Origin: an uncultured Ruminococcus sp.
GTDB lineage: Bacteria; Bacillota; Clostridia; Oscillospirales; Ruminococcaceae
Reading direction: 5' to 3'
Assembly: GCA_946413815.1 (NCBI GenBank)
Contig: CAMKMD010000038.1
Coordinates: 1 to 40,280 of the forward strand
DNA length: 40,280 nt
Shown: positions 1-8,789 of the stretch, piece by piece
Layout of the letters: every line of letters starts with the position of its first letter
Numbering within the stretch: the stretch's first letter is position 1
Translations under genes and position numbers: made by a program
Notes under the pieces: generated by a model
Database searches by the model: none
What the model was told of the DNA's origin: nothing
The model's input: the letters and a program-made list of their open reading frames with translations, nothing else

Positions 1-2
1 GT

Positions 3-656
<654 letters not shown>

Positions 657-659
657 GCT

Positions 660-902
660 ATGGACGAGGTATTAAGAACTGTCTCAGGATTCAGCAAGGG
701 CTATGACAAGACGGCAACAATTATGCTGCTGGACACGCTGAATACGATACTCATGGAGTATAAGGAAGGCTCCATATCTCGTTACGATGCCGTCGCCAGG
801 ATGAGCGACGCCCGCAATTATACGGAGCTCCCGCTGAAGCGCGGCGGCTTTGTTACAGAGGACGTGGAAAAATACATCGACGACCTCATAAACACTATCT
901 GA
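660..902 (+). CDS. Unrecognised 80-aa protein in the polysaccharide operon
   Basis: Small acidic protein of 80 residues packed between gmd (3-nt gap) and a GT4 glycosyltransferase (4-nt gap), which supports it being a real operon member. No signal peptide or membrane segment is visible. The C-terminus, a Gly-Phe followed by EDVEKYIDDLI, faintly resembles the GY-x-x-x-x-VD-x-x-LD core of DivIVA-type N-termini, and an earlier stretch (GYDKTATIMLLDTL) has a similar look. The resemblance is too weak to name a family. It could be a small scaffold or regulator of the glycosyltransferases. Function unknown. Confidence 0.75.
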   Translation: MDEVLRTVSGFSKGYDKTATIMLLDTLNTILMEYKEGSISRYDAVARMSDARNYTELPLKRGGFVTEDVEKYIDDLINTI

Positions 903-906
903 ACGC

Positions 907-2055
907 ATGAAGATTGCATTTGACGCTGTCCCACTCGTCAGCGACCGCATGACCGGCATTGGCTGGTGCGAGGCCGGACAGACCACCGCCATGGCAAGGC
1001 TCCATCCGGAGAACAGCTATACTTACAGCTTCTTCTCACGGAAGGACGACCATATAAAACTGGAGCGCCTTGCTCCCTTCACGGAGGGAACAGGGATAGG
1101 TACCCAGCTCGTCCGCTTCTCCGGCTGGATATACCGTGCCGGCTCCACCTTCATCCCCTTCCCCTACAGCTTTTTCTTCGGGAAGGAGCATGACATCACC
1201 CATTTCTTCAACTACATCGTTCCCCCCGGAGTCCACGGAAGGACCGTTGTCACCGTACATGATATGGTATACAAGGCCTTCCCCGAGACTGTAAGAGGAA
1301 GGACGAAATATATGCTTGACCTCGGTCTGAAGCGCTCCATGAAGCGTGCGGATATCATCGTCACGGATTCGGAGTTCTCAAAGACCGAGATACTGAAATA
1401 CTTCCCGGAGCATGAGAAAAAGCTCAGGGTCGTACCCTGCGGCGTTGACCTCACCCGCTTCTGTCCATGTACAGAGCCGGAGAGGATACCGGAGGTGAAG
1501 AAGTCCCTCGGTATAGAGGGAGATTATCTTCTCTACCTCGGAACAATTGAGCCGCGAAAGAACCTCGAGAGGCTGATATCCGCCTATCATATCTTCACTC
1601 AGCGCTGCACCGATGCCCCGAAGCTGGTGCTTGCAGGCGGCAAGGGCTGGCTGTATGACGGTATATTCGGCAGAGTAAAGGAGCTCGGCCTTGAGGACAG
1701 GGTATTATTCACGAAATACGTCCCCTCTGAGGATATGAACCCGCTAATGTGCGGTGCGACAGCATTCGTCTTCCCCTCGGTGTATGAGGGCTTCGGTATG
1801 CCGCCCCTTGAAGCTATGGCCTGCGGAGTGCCGGTAATGGTATCCGGCGCCGCTTCACTGCCGGAGGTAACGGGAGACTGCGCCGTTATATGCGACCCTT
1901 ATTCCGAAGAGAATATGGCTTCATGCCTTGAAAGGCTCTGTTCGGACTCCGACCTCAGGGAGGACCTGAGCATAAGAGGCCTTGAAAGAGCCCGTTCATT
2001 CACCTGGGAGCGCTCAGCAGAGCTGCTCCACGACATCTACAAGGAGCTGATATAA
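907..2055 (+). CDS. GT4-family glycosyltransferase (mannosyl/rhamnosyl type)
   Basis: 382 residues, a normal length for GT4 retaining glycosyltransferases of the GT-B fold. The second half has the family signature: GTIEPRKNLERLI opens the C-terminal Rossmann domain, LVLAGGKGW follows, and EGFGMPPLEAMACGVPV gives the E-x7-E motif that binds the nucleotide-sugar donor. The N-terminal half contains TVHDMVYKAFPE, typical of mannosyltransferase-B-like enzymes. With gmd and rmd in the same operon the donor is likely GDP-D-rhamnose or GDP-mannose, used for a cell-surface glycan. No transmembrane segment is seen, so it should act at the inner face of the membrane. The next gene starts immediately after its stop. 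Confidence 0.9.
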   Translation: MKIAFDAVPLVSDRMTGIGWCEAGQTTAMARLHPENSYTYSFFSRKDDHIKLERLAPFTEGTGIGTQLVRFSGWIYRAGSTFIPFPYSFFFGKEHDITHFFNYIVPPGVHGRTVVTVHDMVYKAFPETVRGRTKYMLDLGLKRSMKRADIIVTDSEFSKTEILKYFPEHEKKLRVVPCGVDLTRFCPCTEPERIPEVKKSLGIEGDYLLYLGTIEPRKNLERLISAYHIFTQRCTDAPKLVLAGGKGWLYDGIFGRVKELGLEDRVLFTKYVPSEDMNPLMCGATAFVFPSVYEGFGMPPLEAMACGVPVMVSGAASLPEVTGDCAVICDPYSEENMASCLERLCSDSDLREDLSIRGLERARSFTWERSAELLHDIYKELI

Positions 2056-2274
2056 ATGGCTGATTTCAGCAATTTTCTCACAGACAGGGATATATTCAAT
2101 CTCGAGTTTGAGAAATACATCCCGGAATTTCTCGAGAGGGCAGAAAACAACACTCTTGAGACAGACGGCGAATTCGCAGACCGTACCCGTGCTCTCATGG
2201 CTCTCGGCGAAAAGGCAGGCATAGACCTTCAGGAGCATATCCTCCGGTATGCAGAGGATAACGGTCTGAGCTGA
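2056..2274 (+). CDS. Unrecognised 72-aa acidic protein between two glycosyltransferases
   Basis: 72 residues; the ATG directly follows the stop of the preceding glycosyltransferase, and its own stop overlaps the next start by one base (TGATG). An AAGGAG ribosome binding site sits 9 nt upstream, inside the previous gene. The protein is acidic and probably helical, with no export signal and no recognised motif. Tight coupling on both sides argues for a role with the two glycosyltransferases, for example as a small subunit. That is inference from position only. Confidence 0.7.
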   Translation: MADFSNFLTDRDIFNLEFEKYIPEFLERAENNTLETDGEFADRTRALMALGEKAGIDLQEHILRYAEDNGLS

Positions 2275-3422
2275 TGGGGAGACCATTCAGGATACTTGAG
2301 GTCAACAAGGCCTACTATCCTCATATCGGCGGCATCGAGACCCTCGTCCGTCAGTACTCGGAGGAGCTCGGGGCTATGGAAGGCGTTGAGGTGAGGACTC
2401 TTGTATGCCGCGACGGCATAGGAGGGACAATCAGGGAGGAACTTCACGGCGTGAAGCTCACCCGTGCAGGCAGCTTCGGCACCTACTTCTCCTGTCCTGT
2501 ATCCCTCTCCTTCATACGGCTTTTCAGAAAGATGGCTAAGAGGGCGGACGCCGTTCATATCAACGTCCCCTTTCCCCTCGCAGACCTCGCCCTGCTGCTC
2601 TCGGGCTACAGGGGCAGAGTCGTGGTATCATGGCACAGCGACATCGTGAAGCAGAAGAAGTTTCTGCGCCTTTACGGTCCGCTGCTCAGGAGACTGCTGA
2701 AGCGTGCGGATGCCATAACTGTAGCTACAGAGGGACATATCGACGGCTCCGACTGGCTCCCTGAGTTCCGTGACAAATGTACAGTCGTCCCCTACGGCAT
2801 AGTGCCGGAGGATTATGATATACCCGCAGACGGCTTCCTTACGGAGAAATGTGTCTCCCCAGGCAGCCTGAAGCTTTTCTTTACCGGCAGGCTCGTCTAC
2901 TACAAGGGCGTGGATACGCTTATAAAAGCCTTCTGTCTTGCAGATTCGGAGCAGTGCCCCTGCGAGCTCTTCATCGCCGGAACAGGCGTGCTCGAAGATG
3001 AACTGAAGGCGGAGGCAAAGCGTCTCGGTAAGGCCGACCGCATACACTTCCTCGGCTTCCTGCCGGAGAAGGAGCTCAGGAGAGCCTATGCGGACTGCGA
3101 CATCTTCATTCTCCCCTCAACGGAGAAGAGCGAGGCCTTCGGCATCGTGCAGCTTGAAGCCATGGCCTGCGGAAAGCCGGTAATAAACACTCTGCTCCCC
3201 TCGGGAGTGCCCTGTGTGAGTCTCAACGGTATAACCGGATATACCGTCCCCCCGGGAGACTTTGAATCCATGTCCGGCGCCATACTCCGGCTCGGACTGA
3301 ACAGGGAGCTCCGTGAACGCTTCGGTGAGGCGGCAAGGGAAAGAGCCGATACAGTTTTCAACGAAAAAACAGTTATCAGAACACTATACAAGGTACTTAA
3401 AGGCAAGGAAGTGATAAAGTGA
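2274..3422 (+). CDS. GT4-family glycosyltransferase, WbpZ/RfbU-like
   Basis: 382 residues. The N-terminus carries the glycine-rich acceptor-side loop (AYYPHIGGIETLV), then WHSDIVKQK. The C-terminal domain has FTGRLVYYKGVDTLI and SEAFGIVQLEAMACGKPV, the E-x7-E donor-binding motif, followed by GVPCVSLNGITGYTVPPGD. This ending is characteristic of the GDP-sugar mannosyl/rhamnosyltransferase branch that includes WbpZ of the Pseudomonas A-band D-rhamnan pathway (family knowledge). The ATG overlaps the preceding stop by one base, and there is only a weak Shine-Dalgarno, so translation probably depends on coupling. Its TGA overlaps the GTG start of rmd by 3 bases. Confidence 0.9.
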   Translation: MGRPFRILEVNKAYYPHIGGIETLVRQYSEELGAMEGVEVRTLVCRDGIGGTIREELHGVKLTRAGSFGTYFSCPVSLSFIRLFRKMAKRADAVHINVPFPLADLALLLSGYRGRVVVSWHSDIVKQKKFLRLYGPLLRRLLKRADAITVATEGHIDGSDWLPEFRDKCTVVPYGIVPEDYDIPADGFLTEKCVSPGSLKLFFTGRLVYYKGVDTLIKAFCLADSEQCPCELFIAGTGVLEDELKAEAKRLGKADRIHFLGFLPEKELRRAYADCDIFILPSTEKSEAFGIVQLEAMACGKPVINTLLPSGVPCVSLNGITGYTVPPGDFESMSGAILRLGLNRELRERFGEAARERADTVFNEKTVIRTLYKVLKGKEVIK

Positions 3423-4360
3423 AAGCTCTTATCATAGGCGGAGGAGGCTTCGTCGGAGGCTATCTTATACGTGAGCTTGCTTCTGCCGGACAGGAGGTAC
3501 ACGCTACCTGCCTGCCGGGAGAAACAGTCGGCGCCGACAGCAGCCTTTTCACGCAGCATATACTCGACATCATGCAGCCCGAAAGCATAACCGCACTGCT
3601 CGATGAGCTTCAGCCGGATACCGTATACCACCTTGCGGCGCAGAGCTCCGTGGCGGTATCATGGAAGAAGCCACGTCTCACTGCTGAGATAAATGTCATC
3701 GGCACAGTCAATGTGCTCGAGACAGTCCGCGCCGCACAGAAGAAGGATATCCGCCTTATCATGATAGGCTCCGGCGAGGAATACGGCTTCATACGCCCCG
3801 GCTCCTGTCCCCTCAGCGAGGAGGAGACCCTCCACCCCGGCAATGTCTACGCAGCAACAAAGGCCTGCGGCGAGATGCTGGGAGCGGTATACGCAAGGGC
3901 ATACAGAATGGATATCATCATGGTGCGAGCCTTCAACCATTCAGGCCCCGGGCAGTCCGATATCTTCGTCATCTCCGATTTCTGCCGTCAGGCTGCGGAG
4001 ATAGAAAAGGGCACAAGGGCTCCGGAGATGTCAGTCGGGAACCTCTCGGCCATGCGTGATTTCACTGATGTCCGCGATGTTGTAAGAGCTTACAGGCTCC
4101 TCGGAGAAAAGGGCATCAGCGGCAGGGTATACAACGTGGGCAGAGGAAAGGCAGTTACAATACAGTACATCCTCGATACAGTCCTCAGCCTTGCAAAGAC
4201 ACATATCGAGGTAAAGACAGACCCCGCAAGGATGCGTGCATCGGATATACCGGTGATAGAGCCGGATGTATCACGCATACACGGGGATACAGGCTGGAGA
4301 GCAGAGATCTCCATGGAACAGACGATAAACGACACGCTTGACTACTGGCGCAGCAGATAG
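3419..4360 (+). CDS. rmd: GDP-6-deoxy-D-mannose reductase-like NAD(P)-dependent epimerase/reductase
   Basis: 313 residues with a GTG start embedded in the preceding stop (GTGA). An extended SDR: dinucleotide-binding GGGGFVGGYL at the N-terminus, LAAQSSVAVSWKKP, then SGEEYG and the catalytic Tyr-x-x-x-Lys in NVYAATKACGEM. RAFNHSGPGQ and VGNLSAMRDFTDVRDVV match the Rmd/GMD-related branch better than GDP-fucose synthase. The expected reaction is reduction of the Gmd product GDP-4-keto-6-deoxymannose to GDP-D-rhamnose. Substrate assignment rests on motif resemblance plus the gmd neighbour; a TDP-sugar reductase is the main alternative. Confidence 0.82.
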   Translation: MKALIIGGGGFVGGYLIRELASAGQEVHATCLPGETVGADSSLFTQHILDIMQPESITALLDELQPDTVYHLAAQSSVAVSWKKPRLTAEINVIGTVNVLETVRAAQKKDIRLIMIGSGEEYGFIRPGSCPLSEEETLHPGNVYAATKACGEMLGAVYARAYRMDIIMVRAFNHSGPGQSDIFVISDFCRQAAEIEKGTRAPEMSVGNLSAMRDFTDVRDVVRAYRLLGEKGISGRVYNVGRGKAVTIQYILDTVLSLAKTHIEVKTDPARMRASDIPVIEPDVSRIHGDTGWRAEISMEQTINDTLDYWRSR

Positions 4361-4379
4361 CAAGGAAGGAGAGATCGTT

Positions 4380-4760
4380 ATGCCAGACAAGACAGAGATC
4401 AACAGGAACGATATGCTCGCTTATGACGGCTCACGGGGCGGTGCCTTCAAGACAGGCGCTCACCTGAACGACTTCGGAAGCCGTCAGAACTCGGTGAATA
4501 TGGTGCTCGCCGACAGGATAAACGCCCTCCTTGCAGACATCGCTGCACTTGAGGAGCGCTGCCGGAAGAGCGAGGAGAATGCAGCCGCCCTCACAGAGCG
4601 GATAGAGCAGCTTGAGGAGCGTGAACGCCGCACCGGCGAGCTTATGAAGCGCCTTGCGGGAGAGGTCTCCGCCTACAAGAAGGAGGTAGACCGGGTAAGG
4701 CTCACGGAGAAGCTGAATTCGGGCGCTATCGAGCGGCTTGACAAGGCCATCAGGAAGTGA
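4380..4760 (+). CDS. Coiled-coil protein closing the polysaccharide operon
   Basis: 126 residues from the ATG at 4380, chosen because AAGGAAGGAG lies 8-9 nt upstream; an upstream in-frame ATG at 4338 lies inside rmd. The first 40 residues are polar and look disordered. From about residue 45 to the end there is a continuous heptad-like helix rich in Glu, Arg and Leu (for example LEERCRKSEENAAALTERI). No signal peptide or membrane segment. In polymannose O-antigen systems a coiled coil (WbdD) acts as a chain-length ruler, and this gene's place at the end of a Gmd/Rmd/GT4 operon makes that an appealing but unproven analogy. Confidence 0.75.
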   Translation: MPDKTEINRNDMLAYDGSRGGAFKTGAHLNDFGSRQNSVNMVLADRINALLADIAALEERCRKSEENAAALTERIEQLEERERRTGELMKRLAGEVSAYKKEVDRVRLTEKLNSGAIERLDKAIRK

Positions 4761-4813
4761 CTGCCGGCATAGAGGTATAACTGAAATATATGTGAAAAAT
4801 TTCTCATATCCTC

Positions 4814-4842
4814 TTGACTTTGTTACCATTTTGTTATATCAT
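4814..4842 (+). promoter_or_regulatory. Sigma-A type promoter for the ATP synthase operon
   Basis: TTGACT (4814-4819), a 17-nt spacer and TATCAT (4837-4842). Transcription should start near 4849, giving a leader of about 135 nt before atpB. It lies in the 224-nt gap after the polysaccharide operon. Confidence 0.7.
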
Positions 4843-4923
4843 AGTTATATAGTCACCTTATCATGACTTTAAACGGATACAGTCCCGTAAATATAACTAT
4901 CGAACCGCTTTACTGACTGAATC

Positions 4924-4962
4924 AACGGAGATTTTGCTTTGGAGCAGTCTCCGTTTTTATTT
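4924..4962 (+). terminator. Terminator-like hairpin in the atp leader
   Basis: AACGGAGA (4924-4931) pairs with TCTCCGTT (4948-4955), followed by TTTATTTTATT. A competing shorter hairpin, GGAG-CAGT-CTCC at 4941-4952, uses the same right arm. The structure lies downstream of the predicted promoter and upstream of atpB, so it is either the terminator of readthrough from the polysaccharide operon or an attenuator of atp transcription. Confidence 0.55.
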
Positions 4963-4984
4963 TATTCTGAAAGAAGGTGTTATC

Positions 4985-5746
4985 ATGGCAGATGAGCTGA
5001 TAGAACAGCTTGAAAATAAGGTCGCCTTTACGATACCCATTTTCGGAGGCATCCCCATTGCCGAATCCTGCGTAGTAACATGGATAATCATGGCTGTACT
5101 GGTGCTGCTGTCCATAATACTCACGAGAAAGCTCAAAAAGGTGCCTGAGGGCTCGCAATGTCTGCTTGAAGGCGTCATGGATTGGCTGGATAAGCTTTTC
5201 CTCGATGTTCTCGGAGAAAGAGGAAGGAAGTACGTCCCCGTACTGGAGACGCTGATACTCTACATAGGCGTATCAAATATCATCGGTATATTCGGCTTCG
5301 TACCGCCCACAAAGGACGTCAACGTGACCGCCGCCCTTGCAGGTATCGCCATTATACTCGTACAGGCATCCTTCATAATCGAGAAGGGTCCGCTGAAATG
5401 GCTGAAGAGCTTCCTGAACCCGCTGAACCTGCTCGACCTTCTGACAAGGCCGCTGTCACTCTGTATGCGACTCTTCGGAAACGTTCTCGGTGCATTCATC
5501 GTTATGGAGCTTATAAAGCTCCCCTTCAAGGTCATCATGGGTGTACCCGCCATAGGCGTACCGGTAATATTCAGTGCTTACTTCGATATCTTCGACGGTC
5601 TTTTACAGGCCTATGTTTTCACCTTCCTCACCACACTGTATATCTCTGAGGCTATAGAGGAGGAAGAAGAGAAAGAGGAAAAAGTAAAGAAGGAAAAGAA
5701 GACAAAAAAGGCAAAGAAAAGGCCACAGCTTCAAGGAGGTAAATAA
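4985..5746 (+). CDS. atpB: ATP synthase Fo subunit a
   Basis: 253 residues from the ATG at 4985, with AAGAAGGTG 6 nt upstream. Several hydrophobic membrane segments are present, including one at about residues 30-47. The essential proton-channel arginine is visible at about residue 162 in SLCMRLFGN, followed by the usual conserved glycines, and the last helix ends with TTLYISEAIEEE. It forms the stator side of the proton path against the c ring in the cytoplasmic membrane. The protein ends in an unusual, highly charged tail of about 30 residues (a Glu run, then Lys-rich). First gene of the atp operon. Confidence 0.96.
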   Translation: MADELIEQLENKVAFTIPIFGGIPIAESCVVTWIIMAVLVLLSIILTRKLKKVPEGSQCLLEGVMDWLDKLFLDVLGERGRKYVPVLETLILYIGVSNIIGIFGFVPPTKDVNVTAALAGIAIILVQASFIIEKGPLKWLKSFLNPLNLLDLLTRPLSLCMRLFGNVLGAFIVMELIKLPFKVIMGVPAIGVPVIFSAYFDIFDGLLQAYVFTFLTTLYISEAIEEEEEKEEKVKKEKKTKKAKKRPQLQGGK

Positions 5747-5748
5747 AT

Positions 5749-5976
5749 ATGGGAACAATCGCATTAGGCGCTGCTGTTGCCGTTCTTACAGGCGCAGGCG
5801 CAGGTATAGGTATAGGAATCGCAACTGCCAAGGCTACAGAGTCCATAGCACGTCAGCCTGAGGCAAAGGGCGATATCAGAACTTCACTCATCATCGGATG
5901 TGCCCTTGCAGAGGCTACCGCTGTTTACGGCTTTGTTACAGCGCTCCTTATAATCTTCATGCTCGGCAACAAATAA
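5749..5976 (+). CDS. atpE: ATP synthase Fo subunit c, copy 1
   Basis: 75 residues forming the two-helix hairpin of subunit c: glycine-rich helix 1 (GAGAGIGIGIATAK), the loop ARQPEAKGD, and helix 2 with the ion-carrying glutamate at residue 55 (ALAEATAVYGF). Compared with the Na+-type c subunit of Ilyobacter (known ligands Gln32, Glu65, Ser66), the Gln position is Ile22 and the Ser position is Ala56, so proton coupling is expected. AGGAGG lies just upstream. The same protein is encoded again at 6003. Confidence 0.96.
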   Translation: MGTIALGAAVAVLTGAGAGIGIGIATAKATESIARQPEAKGDIRTSLIIGCALAEATAVYGFVTALLIIFMLGNK

Positions 5977-6002
5977 CAGTATATATACGGAGGTATAAAA
6001 CA

Positions 6003-6230
6003 ATGGGAACAATCGCATTAGGCGCTGCTGTTGCTGTTCTTACAGGCGCAGGCGCAGGTATAGGTATAGGAATCGCAACCGCCAAGGCTACAGAGTCCAT
6101 AGCACGTCAGCCTGAGGCAAAGGGCGATATCAGAACTTCACTCATCATCGGATGCGCTCTCGCAGAGGCTACCGCTGTTTACGGCTTCGTTACAGCGCTC
6201 CTTATAATCTTCATGCTCGGCAACAAATAA
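6003..6230 (+). CDS. atpE: ATP synthase Fo subunit c, copy 2 (identical protein)
   Basis: A second complete c-subunit gene 26 nt after the first, with its own GGAGGT ribosome binding site. The 75-residue product is identical to copy 1. By eye the two genes differ at six positions, all third codon positions, so this is a tandem duplication kept intact under selection or by gene conversion, not an assembly repeat of exact sequence. It should raise c-subunit supply relative to the other Fo subunits. Confidence 0.95.
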   Translation: MGTIALGAAVAVLTGAGAGIGIGIATAKATESIARQPEAKGDIRTSLIIGCALAEATAVYGFVTALLIIFMLGNK

Positions 6231-6264
6231 GCCGCAGAGAAAATAAACATAAGGAGGGCATATA

Positions 6265-6762
6265 ATGCTTGAATTTCAGTTCTGGAGCATTTTCGAGGCT
6301 GTTGTAAACACCGTCATACTGTTTGTGCTTCTGAGGATATTCCTTTTCAAGCCTATCAACAAGATAAAGGAAGAGCGTACCCGCACTATCCAGGATAACC
6401 TTGACTCAGCCGAGAAGGCAAAGACAGAGGCTGAAGCGCTCCGTCAGCAGTACGAGGGCTCTATCAGCGAGGCCAAGGAAAAGGCTAACGAGATAATCAT
6501 AAAGGCTCACGAGGAGGCAGAGTCCGAGAAGGCCGCCATCATCGAGAAGTCCAAGGAGGAGGCTGAGGAGATAATCACCTCCGCCGGAAAGGCTGCTGAG
6601 AGTGAGCGCAAGAGAGTCATCCAGCAGGCTCAGTCCCAGATTGCAGACCTTGCCATCGAGGCTGCTTCCAAGGTCGTAGGCGCAAACCTCGACGACGAGA
6701 AGAACCGCAGGCTCGTGGATCAGTTCCTCTCAGAGCAGAGCACAGAGGAGGGTGACAAGTAA
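6265..6762 (+). CDS. atpF: ATP synthase Fo subunit b
   Basis: 165 residues: one N-terminal membrane helix (about residues 8-28), [17 protein letters not shown], and then a long charged helix rich in Ala/Glu/Lys, the peripheral-stalk coiled coil. AAGGAGGG lies about 8 nt upstream of the ATG. The stop codon shares its last base with the ATG of the following delta-alpha gene (TAATG), so the two are translationally coupled. Confidence 0.95.
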   Translation: MLEFQFWSIFEAVVNTVILFVLLRIFLFKPINKIKEERTRTIQDNLDSAEKAKTEAEALRQQYEGSISEAKEKANEIIIKAHEEAESEKAAIIEKSKEEAEEIITSAGKAAESERKRVIQQAQSQIADLAIEAASKVVGANLDDEKNRRLVDQFLSEQSTEEGDK

Positions 6763-8777
6763 TGAAGGATTCCGCAAAGGATCTCCTCAGGGAGCTTGTC
6801 CGCCTCGGCATCTCACAGGAGGATACTGACCTCACAAAGGGTGTTTTCGAGAACTGCGAGGACGTTAAGGATACCCTCGCAAATCCCCTCGTTACCCGTG
6901 AGGAGAAGAACAATATAATCAAGAAGCTCTTCCCCCAGAGCATACAGAAGTTCCTGATGAACATCGTCAGGGAAGGCGCTGTAGAAGAGCTTGACGAGAT
7001 ACTCGAGGAGTATACAGACATACTCCTTGACAAGCAGGGCAGCATCAAGGCTGTTGTCCGCTATGTCACACCTCTCACTGAATCACAGCAGGCAGACCTG
7101 AGACAGTTCATCATGGACAAGTTCGTCAAGGAGGACGTGGATATCGAATACCGCCACGATCCGGATATCCTCGGCGGATTCATACTCAATGCCGGCGATG
7201 TCGAATACGACAAGAGCTACCGCACCAGCCTCCGTCAGATACGTGAGGCCATGGAGAACCGTGCAGCTGAGGTATCCGACAACAAGAACGATGAGAGCGA
7301 TATCATATCCGTACTCAAGACTGAGGTCAGGGACTTCACCGTAAGATCCGGCGCAACAGAGACAGGCTTCGTTACCCGCCTCGGTGACGGTATCGCCCGT
7401 GTATACGGCATGAGCGGAGTAATGTACGGCGAGCTGGTTGAATTTGATACCGGCATCAGAGGCATAGTACAGAACCTTGAAGAGAAATCCGTCGGAGTAG
7501 TACTCCTGGGCGACGACCACGGCCTTACTGAGGGCTCCACAGTTGTCCGCACAGGCAAGCGTGCCGGCGTAGGCGTGAGCGATGAGCTCCTCGGCAGAGT
7601 TGTTGACGCCCTCGGCGCCCCCATTGACGGACTCGGACAGATAAACGCAGAGGAATACTTCCCCATAGAGCGTGAGGCTCCCGGTGTCATAGAGCGTAAG
7701 CCCGTAAGTGTGCCGCTCCAGACAGGTATACTCGCAATAGACTCCATGTTCCCTATCGGCAGAGGTCAGCGTGAGCTCATTATCGGCGACAGACAGACCG
7801 GTAAGACCTCCATTGCCGTAGATACCATCATCAACCAGAAGGGTCAGGACGTTATCTGTATCTACGTGGCCATCGGACAGAAGTCCTCCACAGTAGCACA
7901 GGTAGTAGGTACGCTGAAGAAGTACGGCGCTATGGATTATACCACGGTAGTATGCGCTTCCGCCAGCGACCCGGCACCCTTCCAGTATATAGCACCGTAT
8001 TCAGGCACAGCCATGGCTGAATACTTCATGTCAAAGGGAAAGGACGTACTGATCGTATACGACGATCTATCAAAGCACGCCGTTGCTTACCGTGCAATGT
8101 CCCTGCTGCTCCACCGTCCCCCCGGACGTGAGGCATACCCCGGCGACGTATTCTACCTGCATTCACGTCTTCTCGAGCGCTCGAGCCGTCTTGACGACGA
8201 GCACGGCGGCGGTTCACTTACCGCTCTCCCCATCATCGAGACCCTCGCAGGAGATATCTCCGCATACATCCCGACAAACGTCATCTCCATCACCGACGGA
8301 CAGATATTCCTCGAGAGCGAGCTGTTCAACTCAGGTCTCAGACCTGCCGTGAACTACGGTCTCTCCGTATCCCGTGTCGGCGGTGCAGCACAGACCAAGG
8401 CCATGAAGAAGGCAGCGGGAAATCTGCGTATCGACCTGGCTCAGTTCAAGGAGATGGAGATCTTCACACAGTTCTCCTCCGAGCTGGATCAGGCTACCAC
8501 AGACCTGCTCAACCACGGACATATGCTCACAGAGCTGCTCAAGCAGCCCCTCTACAATCCCCTGCCCCACTACGAGCAGGTAATACTCCTCTATGCCGCA
8601 CAGCACGGTCTCTTCGACTTCGTGCCGCTGAAGGAGCTGAGGGAATACCGCACTGAGCTTATGAGCTATATCCGCTCCTACGGTCAGGACATCATCGAGG
8701 AGATCGAGGAGAAGAAGGTCCTCACCGACGACCTCGCAGAGCGTATCGAGAGGATCGTTACCGCCTTCGAGGAATAA
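6762..8777 (+). CDS. atpHA: ATP synthase F1 delta-alpha fusion (AtpH-AtpA in one frame)
   Basis: One uninterrupted 671-codon frame. Residues 1 to about 163 are a full-length delta/OSCP subunit: N-terminal helical domain, [13 protein letters not shown], and the C-terminal [20 protein letters not shown]. After a short polar linker (about residues 164-185) a complete alpha subunit follows: [16 protein letters not shown], Walker A GDRQTGKT at about 342-349, and [22 protein letters not shown] with the catalytic-interface region [10 protein letters not shown]. Both parts are normal length. The only in-frame ATG near the junction (7251, codon 164) would give a 508-residue alpha but has only GAGG 2 nt away as a possible Shine-Dalgarno. 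Delta is one per enzyme and alpha three, so a fusion is unexpected. Confidence 0.93.
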   Translation: MKDSAKDLLRELVRLGISQEDTDLTKGVFENCEDVKDTLANPLVTREEKNNIIKKLFPQSIQKFLMNIVREGAVEELDEILEEYTDILLDKQGSIKAVVRYVTPLTESQQADLRQFIMDKFVKEDVDIEYRHDPDILGGFILNAGDVEYDKSYRTSLRQIREAMENRAAEVSDNKNDESDIISVLKTEVRDFTVRSGATETGFVTRLGDGIARVYGMSGVMYGELVEFDTGIRGIVQNLEEKSVGVVLLGDDHGLTEGSTVVRTGKRAGVGVSDELLGRVVDALGAPIDGLGQINAEEYFPIEREAPGVIERKPVSVPLQTGILAIDSMFPIGRGQRELIIGDRQTGKTSIAVDTIINQKGQDVICIYVAIGQKSSTVAQVVGTLKKYGAMDYTTVVCASASDPAPFQYIAPYSGTAMAEYFMSKGKDVLIVYDDLSKHAVAYRAMSLLLHRPPGREAYPGDVFYLHSRLLERSSRLDDEHGGGSLTALPIIETLAGDISAYIPTNVISITDGQIFLESELFNSGLRPAVNYGLSVSRVGGAAQTKAMKKAAGNLRIDLAQFKEMEIFTQFSSELDQATTDLLNHGHMLTELLKQPLYNPLPHYEQVILLYAAQHGLFDFVPLKELREYRTELMSYIRSYGQDIIEEIEEKKVLTDDLAERIERIVTAFEE

Positions 8778-8789
8778 GGAGGCGCCCCT

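Noticed and set aside
5749..6230. Subunit c read as a Na+-type rotor protein
   Set aside because: The Gln and Ser ligands of Na+-binding c subunits are replaced by Ile22 and Ala56; only the carboxylate Glu55 remains.
7251..8777. Annotating alpha as a separate gene starting at the internal ATG
   Set aside because: The frame is open from the delta start through this point and the ATG lacks a usable ribosome binding site; kept as an alternative within the fusion entry.
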